From positions 62,001 to 126,000 of the IMG/VR virus record IMGVR_UViG_3300022932_000001: a DNA stretch of 64,000 nt, one strand, 5' to 3'. Shown one piece after another: positions 1 through 12,200 of the stretch. The translations under genes and the position numbers were made by a program. The notes under the pieces were generated by a model. That model searched no databases. It was not told where the DNA came from and saw nothing but the letters and a program-made list of their open reading frames with translations. The DNA is from a virus. Numbering within the stretch: position 1 is the stretch's first letter; each line of letters opens with the position of its first letter.

Positions 1-211
1 AAAGACCTAATGCTATTTCTTCAACACTATCATTTAATAGTTTACCTTCAGCTAATGCAGATTGTATATATGGAGTACTAGCTATTACTTTTGCTGCACC
101 TTTATCTTGTACATACTTAACTAAGTCTTTGTATAAGATTGATGGTTGCTCATTAGTAGCTAGTACCTTTTCTATTTTATCTTCACTACGATACACTTGG
201 CATGCTGCCAT
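1..211 (-). CDS. Partial virion-region protein, runs off left end
   Basis: Start of an open frame read leftward and cut by the window edge; 70 residues are visible, beginning MAACQVYRSEDKIEKVLATN. The ATG lies 16 bp past the stop of the giant polymerase gene, so it should be the next gene of the same late transcript. The visible part is soluble and helical, with no signal peptide or membrane segment. In crAss-like phages large virion or injected proteins often sit beside the polymerase gene, but nothing in this fragment identifies a family. Function unknown. Confidence 0.6.
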   Translation of the reverse strand, partial: MAACQVYRSEDKIEKVLATNEQPSILYKDLVKYVQDKGAAKVIASTPYIQSALAEGKLLNDSVEEIALGL

Positions 212-227
212 ATTTTATTAATTTAAA

Positions 228-3200
228 TTATGCACAATTATCATCTAATGGATTATTATTGTTCTTAAACGTTGACTTAAATAGATCTGCAAAATCTTTC
301 ATTCTATCTTGATCAACATCTGCTTGATCTGCATTAGCATTAAAGAATGAGTTGAGCATATTAGATGCTAAATCATCTTGTTCTGGTAATGGAACTTCAT
401 TATACATATCAGCAGATGGTTCTGATTGATAACTTGTAATTGCTTCAGCAGAGTCTTCTGAATTATATCCAAATAAATTAAGTAAATCCAATGGAGTTTT
501 GACACTATCTTTTAATTCTTGTGTTAAGTCATTATATAACCCCCCACTAAAAGATACACCTTTGTTTGTTACTTTAGATGTTATACCAAACTTTTTAGCT
601 AAAACATCTACTGGAGATTCACTATTTGTAAAGTTAATATTATTTCCTGATAATGCACCAGTTTTCTTAACAGTTTCACCAATAGGTGCAAGTCCCATAC
701 GTTGTTCAATATCTGAAGCATCCATATTAGAATATCTTCCAGTATTCTCTTGAGCATTACCAAATTGTTTTCTAACTCTTGGTTTCTTAGGTATTACTGG
801 AATAGGTCCAAATAACTCTCCAATCATAGTAGATTTTCTACTTCCTGTAGGAGTGTATTCTTCATATATAGCTCCTAATCCATTAGCAACATATTCACCT
901 TTTTGAATAAGTCTATTTGGATTTGATTCATCTACTGTAATATCACCAACTTTCTTTTTGTCTTTACTATCTTTAGTAACAGCTATAAGTTTATAATAAG
1001 TTCTTTTACCTTGAATATTACTATCTACAATTACATAAGGAAATGCATATTTACCTAGAGCATTAGAACGAAAACCTTTAGCATCTAATAAAGCTTTATT
1101 TTTTTTAAGTTTAGCTTTCTCAGCATCATTAAATTTACCAGTTCTTTTTATTTGTATTATACCTTGAGTAGTACCAGTATCAAACATTTCTTTTTCATCT
1201 CTGATACCTGCCCATAAGTTAATAGTTATACGAGCTTTAGGTAATTCAACTTCAGGAGTTTTAGTAGTATCATCTTTAACTTTTGGATCAAGTTGGGCTA
1301 ACTTTTCTCTTAAAGTAAGTTCTTTAACTGATTCATCTTTTTTAATTTGTCCAGATTTAGTATAAGATTGAGGAACAAATTTCTTTACATCAGGATCTTG
1401 CGTTTCTTCAAATACAGGATTTCTATTCATGATCTTTGTAATCTCAAAAGTATTACCTATATGAGAAGTATAGGATTTCATAAATTCATTAAACAAATCA
1501 GTAGATTGAACACCAAATGTATCAGAATATTTCTGATCAATACCTTTTGTATCAAGTGGCATTTTCAATACACTATTAACTTGTTCAGTAGATTTAAGTA
1601 AATCACCAAACATAAATGTAGGTATATATCTTATGAATGAATTAGACTTGAACTGTCCAGCATCTTTAACTAAAAGATAGTTAAATATATCTACAGCATT
1701 AGCTCTAGTATCATCATTCTGATATATCTCTAAGAAACTATCTTTAAGTTTTTCAACCTGATACTCACTTAATTTAGCCCAAGTATTAGCTTCAGCTTTA
1801 TTAATACCATCTCTGTTAAGATCATTCATTGCAGTAACTTTATCATTGTTAGTTACTTGTGTAGAAATAATATTAACAAATTTAGAAGCAAAGTAGTTAT
1901 CAGGAAGTTTAGCTCTGATAGTTTTAAATGTATCTATAATATCATTGAAATCTTCACCTTTTAGTTTAGCAGACTCATCATAAATCATTGCATTATCTAA
2001 AGTAGATAGTGTTCTCAATTTATTATTGTCTAATAAAGACTTCATATAAGCTTTTATAGAAAGGTAAGATAACAAGTCTCTTTTTAGAATTGTATTAAAT
2101 TCTTTTTCTGTAGATTTTCTTACACTAAGATTTTCTTTGACTATAGTAGATATACGTTGGAATACGGGAGTTTTCTCTATAAACATAGTTTGAGACATAT
2201 GATCAATTTGATCAGCAGTCTGAATATAGTTATACATAAACTCATGATATGGTCTAGATTTATTAGTAGCCATAAATACTTGACGTAAATCAAATGGTAG
2301 TTTAGATTTATAGAAATCTGAATTATCCATTCTTAACCCAAGCTCTTCTATAGTAGTTTTAATATCTGCTAAGTTTTCAAAGCTTGTTCCAAGACCTTTA
2401 GTTAATTTAAGTACTTTAGCTACTTTAGAGAAATTAGCTGCTTGTGCTTTAATACCTTTGAATGATTGTAATACTGCATATTGTAAATCAGCATTATCTC
2501 CATTTGTATTAAGACCATCATCTAATAAATCATCTGTAAGATCCATAATTTCTTCTTCAGATCTTAACTTACTATATTTTTCTATAATGTTATCTAATAA
2601 TTCACCTTTCTTAATTTGTTGTTCTGTACCAGTTTTAATTTTGTTATTAGCAATCTTAATCTGTGCAAAGTACTCTCTTATAGAAGGTTGTAATAAAAAT
2701 CTAATCGCAGATTTAATAGGTACACCTTGTGCAAGCATATTAGTAACATATCCAATAGCTTCTATATTAAGACCTAATCTAGCTGCTAATCTTTCCTTAG
2801 CATTATCTGTCATTGCAGATACTACTGTAGAAATAGATCCAAATATTCTATCACCAGTATAATCTCCTGTAATAGGATCAAAAGCTTTTAATGACTCTTT
2901 ACCTGATTTATCTCTAGGAGAATATGTATTAAATGTATGACCATTTAATTTGAATAAGAATAAGTCTTCATAATTAGGAACTCTTGTTACTTTACCATCT
3001 TCAGCTACTTCTTCAGATATAGCAGATATGTATGAGCTTCTTAAGTTTATATTGAATGAACTTAAGATAGAGTATGCTAAGATAGAGTTTACAGCAGGAC
3101 CAATATTTCTAGATCCCTCTTTATTGTTTGTAAAGGATTTATACTTACCTATTATACTATCTGTATCTACAGCACCCTCATTAACAATATCAACTATTTC

Positions 3201-6200
3201 AGGTACTTCAGAGAAGTCACTTAGTAATTCATTTACTATGTTTTTTAATGGATCTACTGATGCAACTTCAAATGCAATTGGAGCTCTACCTTCTTCTTGT
3301 TCATTAACCATATATTCATTACTAACTAAAGCAATTTTCTGAGCTAATATTCTGTTGTTAAGAACACCAGTGTTTATTTCACCATTTACTTTAACGTAAT
3401 CTATATATTCTTTAGGAGTTGAAGGTAATCCAATAAGTCTCAATGCTTCTTTATATAGAACCATTTTATCATCAATTGTTTCAACTGATAATACATCAGA
3501 TAATATACCTAATGCTTCTCCTGGTTCTAAATCATCAGATATTGTAGACTCAGTAATATCTTTTTTAAGTTCTCTAATAGTTAATTTAAAATCTTTATTA
3601 TTACCAAGCATATAAGTTACATATTCATCAAATTTCTCTTCTGTAGTAACTGCTGTGCCATAAGCTAATCTTTTACCATCTTTACGATAAGTATCAGCTA
3701 TATGCATATATAGCTTATCAATATCAAAATCGGCTCCTGATATCTCTATAAGTTCGTGTGGATATATACCTGTACTACCATAAAAAGCTGGCATTGTATC
3801 AACCATTCTTAATGATATAGTTGAGTGTTTATCCTGTGATGGAATACGTACACCAAAAGCTTTAGCTAAAGCTTCTGGTATTTTTTCACCAGGTTTTAGA
3901 TCCATTAGTTCAGCAAAGTGAGGAGGAAGTACAAATTCAGAGTATCTTCCAATTATATTACCTTTCTCATCATACTCAGCTACATTGTGACGTAAATCAT
4001 CTATGTAATAATCACCAACTTTAAGTCCTTCAAACTCTCTATCTAATACATTATTCCATTCATTAGCTTCAGCATAATCATTTGGAGATAATTTAACTTC
4101 ATCTGTTCTGATTATATTCCAAGCTATTGGTTGATTAGTAACAGGATCTAACTTAGTTACTTGTTTAACTACTTTATATCCATAGTTAGACATCAATGCT
4201 ATTGAATGTCCAGGTACTTTCTCACTCATTACTCCTTTAGAGAAATAAGCTAAGAATAATTGAGTATACTTATCTAGAGTAATTGGATTATTTAAGTTAT
4301 ACTTAGGTTTACCAGTTTTATCTACTTCAAAGAAATCAATCAATTGTGAGTCAGCTCCAGTAGCTCTAAGATTATCTACAGCTCTTTTCTGAAACTTAGC
4401 TAACTTAGGAGTTACATTTTCTAAATTAATAGATGATGATAACTCTTCAAATGCACCTTCAATATCAAAGATCTCATTTCTAGCAGTCATATAATTATTC
4501 TTAACACGTTGAGCTGTATCTGCAAGATACAATTGTTTAAGAGCTCCTATGCTTGTCTTGTTACCTAAGAAATCTACTTCAGTATCATCATTTTGTTCAG
4601 CTAATATTAACTGTTTAGCTTGAGTTGGATCTGTAATAACTAACTTGTTACTTGGATTTTCTAACTGTAATCTCCAGAATTTAGTTTCCTGACGTTGGAA
4701 GTTGTGATCTTTAGCTTCTTTAGCAGATGCTGCAACATTAACTTTCAATCCTTTGGAAGCCGATTTAGGTACAGAATATGCAATAGTATTATTTCTAGAC
4801 TCAAAGTCTTCTAACTTTTCTCTAAGATCATGTAATTCTTGTTTACCTGGTAAAGCTTTCCAGGTCCCATTATCGTTATATGAAGTTAATTCTTTAGTAA
4901 GCATAACAAATGATGTCTTGATATACATCTTTCCATCATAGTATACTAACTTCATTGAGTTGAACATGGAATGAAGATCTTTAAGACCATCTATCTTATT
5001 ACCAGTTTTAGGATCAGTAGTACCAAAGATTTCTTTAGCAGTAAGCTGTTCACCATTCTCAATCTTATCAAGCATTTTAGCTGTAAATGGATCTAATTTA
5101 CCTAGACCATGCAAAGTATATCTCATACTTTTTACAGTACCCCAAGTTTGAGCATCAGCTTTTTCACCAATACCACCACTATATTTACCTCTATATTGAG
5201 GATCTTCAAATTGAAGTATATAACTTTCAGTAAATTGTTCAGTAATACCCACTTGTGGTGCTATTACAGTACTTTCTAATGATGCTCCAGATGCATTTGC
5301 ACCTCTAGCTCTTTTAACTTCATCAACACCATCTTTTAATGATGCTGCTTGATCTCCTAATAATAGTTGGTTTAATGATAATGTATTGATATAATCATTT
5401 ACTAGTACTTGACCAATATTATGTTCAATCTTATTATATATAATATTTAATTGAGAGTTCTTTCTTTCATTAGATACTTTCTTTTTACCTTCTTGAGTAT
5501 AGAAACCATCTTGAATATAATTATCAATTAAGTTATTTGTATATGTTTGTTTTACTCCTGAATTTAAATCTACTTGATTCTTAGTAATTACTCCTGTAGA
5601 AGATAATAACTCAACAGTATCAGCAATCTGACCTTCCCAATAAGCTTTAATCTGATTAGTGATCTCAGATTTCATTGAGCTAATATTAAACTCTTCATTT
5701 AATGCAGACTCTTCTATAGAAGTTTTAAGATCACCTAACATAAGACCAGTTTTATATAGAGTTAATCCTCTACCTTTAGAGTAATCTCTTTTACCTGTAG
5801 TCTTATTAGTACCATAGTGGTAACCATCAATCTCATCAATTATTCTATCACCAGCTCCTATATTGTTTATTTCATCTTTAACTCTTTTAATTCTTTCAAA
5901 TTCATTAACTACTTCGTTATATAATATATCAGCAGCCTCATCAGATACTTTTACGTTTTCTGATTTATCTAAAGTAACCGCTTTAATTACAGGAAGTCCT
6001 AATGTATCTCCAGTATTACTAGCTTCTAGTACTCTAATAAGATGTTGAGCTGTTCTAAATGTTCCACCATCTTCAGTTTTATATTCTTTACCATAAGCAT
6101 ATACATCAAATAAACTGGTTAAGAATTCTCTGTTAGAGAATGACCCATAAGTGATACCTTTATTTTTATTAGCTGATATACCTTTATCCTCTCTTATAGA

Positions 6201-9200
6201 ACCATCTTCTTCAGATTTACTTAATACAGAAGATTTAGCTCCGTCAATACGTTTAATACTTAAGTCACCTTGAAGTACTTCAAATTTCTCTGAGTTTAAT
6301 AAATAGTTGTTCTCTAAGAAAGGATCTGCTTTAAGTTCATCAATATAAGCATCACTATTAAGTTGTTGTATTCTTACTAAGTGATAAGTAGGTAATTGGT
6401 GAGCATATACTAATTCACCATCAGCATTTTTCCATGATGAGCTGTAAACAGTTTCATCAAATACTCCATTACCTTTAGCTAAATTATTAATACGTGTTAT
6501 TACACCACCTTTACCAAGATCATTAACAGCTTCTTCAGCTTCTTCTTCACCTTCTTCAAGATTTACTGGATCAGTATTTCTTTGATCATCAATATTTTTA
6601 GAGAATGGATCTTCACCAGATTGAATAGATCTTATTATTTGTTGTATATCTTCTCTAGTAGCAAAGTATGTTTCAGCATATGCATTAATTAAAGTCTTTT
6701 GAGCCTCAGTTAATACAGATGCATCTTTATTAGATACAATAGAAAACTTAACAAATGCTGGATCTAATGATATACCTATATCATTCTTAAGTTGATTTGA
6801 TATTTCTTTAGATTGAACCTCCAACTTGTCATCTTCTATAGATAGGTCTTTATCCATTAAAGTATATAAATCTTTTAATGATCCAACTCTATCATCATAG
6901 AATTCACTTCTAGCATCAGCATTTCTTAAAGTTAATACTTGATCCTGAAATACTCTTACATATGCATTTTGCCATGCAGAGAATTGTGTCTTAGCAGAAT
7001 CCCTTCTATTAGCTAACATGACATTACTCATTTTAGCTTCTTCACGTATATCTTTGTTAATAAACAAATAATCTACTGAGTATTGATTAAATCCTTTTAT
7101 AACTTGTTGTACAAGTCTAGCTCTTTGAGGATTTGTAGATACCCAAGTTCCATCTTCATTGAATTCAATACCTGCATCATTAAAGAATTTAGTAATAAAT
7201 TTACCAGTTTCAGTTTCATCAGACTTTAATAATCTAAGTCTGTTCATAACCATATTCTGATCACCAATATTAGCTACAGCTTTAAGCATACCATTGTATA
7301 CAAGGTTTGCATTAACAGCTTGTAATAAAGGTACACCATCTTTTAATTGGCTATTACCAAACTCATCTACGTATTCAAATGTAGTTGTTGCTATATATTG
7401 TCTTAAGAAGTTTGATAATGAACCAAATCCACCAATGGAATGTGTTTCTTTCCAAGAGTCAGTAGTTACTCTGTCTCCATATTCATCAACAGCTTCATCA
7501 AATACATCACTATCTAGACTTTGTTTAAAGCCCATTAATCTTAAATGTACATCAACTGCTTCTAATAAAGAAGCTCTATTTTCTTCTTCAGAGAAGACTG
7601 TATATCTATCTTGTAATCTTTGAAGATAATTTTCCATGTCAGCCTCTTGACTTTCATCAGGAAATAATCTATCTATTTCATTAGAATAGTAATCATCCTC
7701 TCTATAAGGATTATACAATTCTTTATATTCATCCAGAATACTTTCTAGTAATTGTTTTTTATTATACTGCTCTACTTGGGATAATCTATCATAGAATATA
7801 GAACTAATACTAGCAGCTAGTTGATCCCCTTCTTGTTGAGATAAATATCTGTCAATTACTATATCATTACCATTTTCATCTTGTACAATATCTTCACCTA
7901 CTTTAATTACTTTTAAAGCTGGTGTAGTAATCATATTTGATTCTTCCCTGGTAAATTGATTTTGTTGTAAATTACTATTTCTGTATTTACCATTATCAAT
8001 ATCACTGAATAGATTTTCTATATCAGTAAATGATCTTCCAGTAAATAATCTTTTAATCCACTCCATTATTTTAGCAAAGAAACCTTTAGCTACATATGAA
8101 GTATTAACTTTATTATCTGACTTCCAATCATCAAACCTATCTGCTAAATATTCTTCATAATAAAGCTCTTCCAATTCTGTTGGAGTTAGATTATCATATG
8201 AAGGATGTAATTGTTTGAATTCCTCTAAAGCAGATTTAATATTAACTTTATTAGCTTTTAATTCACGTTTAGCTATATCTCTTAATTGAGTTATTTGCTT
8301 ATCATTAAGTAATAACCTAAATGCAGCATGGAAAGCCTCATGATATTTATAAGGAGTATTTTCACCAATATTAATTCTACCTTTTATAGTAGTATTACCA
8401 TCTCTTAGTGTATCTAAATAAGATACAAACATACCTACAGTAATCTTATTAGTAGATAGGTTTTTAGTTAAATCATTAACTTCTTCTACAGAAATAAACT
8501 CAGGTAAGTTATCTTTTACCCAAGTATTAAATTTATCAATATGTTCTACATCAGATGCTTCAAATTTCTCTCTTGATATAACTTTAAATGCTCTACCATT
8601 CTTTACATTAAGTTTAGCTTTAAGTTCATCTAATTGTTTACCATATATAACTTTAGCTTGTTGAGTAGCTTGTATTCTAGCCTTACCAGCAGTTAATCCT
8701 TCAGCTATTAACTCAGCAGATTTAGTTCTAATATATTCCATCTGATTAGCTTTGATCTCATCAGATAGTTCTTTAAATGAACCTGTTTGTGCAGGAGCTG
8801 TTTGTGTTGGATTAGATTGAATTGCTTTTACAGCATTATCAATAGCTTGTATAAAATTAGGTCCTAAACCATTTATAACACTTTCTCTACTCTCACCATT
8901 AACAATACGTTGAGCATATTTTTGAACTGCATCAGTTGATCCGTTTTCAATACTTCCAGCTATAGCATCAAATGCTGCTGTAACTTGTTCTCCAACACTT
9001 AATGTATTTTGTACAGTTTTAGATGCAGCTATCTCACCTAATATCTGAGCCCTTAAAGCTTCATCAATAGGTACACCCATGTTATCCTGACTAGTAGCTT
9101 GATTAAGTTCTTTAACTTTAGCAGGATCTACTTTATAAGTCTTAGGATTTACTACATCATATTGTATTCTTGTGTCAACTGCTTGAGCAGGAGTAGCAGG

Positions 9201-12200
9201 AATAACAGCTTCAATAGTATCTTTAGGATTATATGTTAATTGTATATTTTTAACTACTGGAGGATTTAAGAAAGTACTTAAGTTGTTAACTCCAGCTGAT
9301 CCTATATCACTACTAATAGCATTTTTGAAATTATCTTTAGTTAAAGTAACTGTAATAAATTCACTAGGATTTTTAGCGGTCTGATTATATTTAACTATAG
9401 CTTCATTTATTCTACTAATAACTTGGTCTATATCTTCAAAGTTAAGTGGAATATCTTCTTCACTTTCTTTTACAACTATAGAATGTTTAATAGTATTAGA
9501 ACCTTGTGGTATATTAAATTTAAGCTGTAGATTTCCCATAGCATTTACGTAGAAATCTACATAAGTACCTCTATTTTCTAAAGGAAGAGCTATGAATAAC
9601 TTACTAGCTATTTCATCATTTAATACATCATTATATGTTTCATCTTTACCACCAGTATATTTAGGTTTAGTTACATTACCTTTTGAGTCATATACTTCAA
9701 CTGTTTTAGATTCTTTAACAGTTAAGTTGTTCTCTTTAGATAATTTAGATCTTTCATTAATCTTAGATACTAAATCACTAAACTGTGTATCATTCCATGG
9801 ATCAGATGATAATTGTACAAATCTTATTGTACCATTAGGAAGTTTAACTACAGCTACGTATCTACCTAACTGTTCTGTTAAATCTCTACCTTGAGCTTTA
9901 GCTTCTTTAACTTCTTTTGCTATTTGTTTAGCATCAGCTCCAATAGCATTTGTAATAGGAATTACTTGAGTAGTAAATTTACCATTTTTATATTTTCTTA
10001 CTCTATCTAATACATAAGTATAACCATTGATAGTACTATGTTCTAGTTCAGATAGTTTAACACCTTCTTCAGAAAGAGCATTATCAAATTCACCAACAGA
10101 TATATTAAGATCTAACATCTGTTCTATTTGTGGTTCAGTTAATTTAGTAGATACACTATTACCTAATACTTTAGATAAAGTACTAAATAGTCTTCTACCT
10201 TTAATAAAATTTTGTTTAAAAGTATCTAATGCTTGCTTAGCATCTACTCCTGTAGTATCAAATATTTCTGAAAATTGAGCTATTGTTAATTTCTCTATAG
10301 GAACATTCTTACCTTGTTTATCTCTTACAGAATAATGAGTATAATTAGTTATGTAACCAATAGGTAAACCAGCATATTCTAATCTTACATTTAAATAATC
10401 ACTATTAACTTCTAAATTACCATTAGGATTACCTGTAGATTCACCAGCAAGAGTTGTACTTCTAGGACCTCCTTTAGAGACAGTCATAGTTAACCTATCA
10501 GCTATATCTTCTTTAGTCATATTAGCTAAGAATTCATCCAATCTTTTTTGAGCTGCTGGTATACTTTCACGCTTACCATTAACTTCATTTTGATGTGGAT
10601 ATATTCTAATTAGTTCATTTACTCTTTTAATCTTAAATTTATTAGGACCATTAAGATCTACTGGAGGTAAGTTAGCAGGAAGTACTTCAGTTTCTGTTTG
10701 TAGTCCTTCTAATACTAATCCATCTAATGAAGTAATTGATTTAGTATCATTTGCATCATTAACATTTTTAATACGTATAGCAAATACATTTAAACCTGCT
10801 TCAGGTGATTCACTAACAACTTCATATTTTTTACCAGTTGAAGTCTCATTAAATATAAAACCTTTCTTTATATTCTGACCATCAAATACATAAAAACCTG
10901 TTACATTATCTTCTGATGCAACAACTTCTGGATTATTAGGAGCTGGAGTTTCTGTTAAAGGGGTTGCTTCATTGTTTAATGATTTAATCTCCTGATCAGT
11001 ATCTTCATTAATTTTATTAATACGTTGTTGTATAGTATCTAATTGATCTTTTAATTCATCAGATATTTGTCCAGGAACAAGATCTTCAAGTCTAGTTTCT
11101 ACACCTGTTTTAATATTAGTTATTACTATACCATCTTTAGATAATTCAACTACATGTTCACCATCCTCTTCATACAGTTCTTCAAGTTCTTCTATAGAGG
11201 AGTCTCTACGATCATTAATTTCCTTAATCCTTGGATCATTAGGATCAACTTGAGGTGTAGTAACTTGTAAGTTTTCTCTTACTTCTTCTTCTTGAAGATG
11301 TTGATTAATAGGTGCAACAATTTCTTGTTCAATAGAATCTCTAAAGTTCTTTAATCCATTTTTAGTATCTGCATATAATGCAAATTCTAATCCCATAGCT
11401 CTAGCAGTATTTTGATACTGAGCTTTTTCCATCAAAGCTTTTTGATAAGCTATATTTAATGAACTAGTATTCTTAGCTGAATTTTCATAACCATAATATC
11501 CTCCTTCAGAGGGGGGTAGATTTTCTAATGATAAACTATTATCTTTAAGATGTTTATTTTTTTCTTTATTAAGTTCTGCTAATAGTTGTCTAGCTACCTT
11601 TAATTTAGTAGAGTTATTAGAACCTGCTTCTAGAGCAGTAATAAAAGCTTTTTGTGAATCAATTCTAAATTGCAAAGAATTAACTGCATCAACACTCATG
11701 TCAGATAAGTTTGATGTTTCTGGTGAAAGTGTTTGAGCTTTAATAGCTTCAACATCTTTATTAATAGTATTTACTATTCCAGTAAGAATACTTTGCTCAT
11801 CAGCTAATCCTGTTAATCTATTTATTCTAGCATTCTCTTCAGCAGGTTTACCTGTAATAAGAATACTATTCTTAATTAAGTTATTTTGAGCAATAATTTG
11901 TTTAGCTAAGGTTTTATATTCACCTATATCTTCTCTACTAGATGGATCAAATCCCATTTTAGCTAATGCTTCAGGTGAAGCATTACTAGCTTGATCTAAT
12001 TTCTCAGTTAAAGTATCTTCTATACCAGCTTCAATATGAGCTTGTACATAATTTCTAAATGATATATCTCTTAAATATTTAGCTTGATTTTTATCTTTAA
12101 GTGTATCAGCTAACTCAGCCATAGTTGAGTTTAAACTAAAGTTAGTAATAATTTCACCTAGTTTACTTTCATTAACTATAGGTTGATTATTTTCATCTAA

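Noticed and set aside
2458-2862. 134-codon rightward frame, and many other rightward frames inside leftward genes
   Set aside because: All are fully inside long conserved genes, Ser/Leu-rich from reverse-strand codon bias, without leaders.
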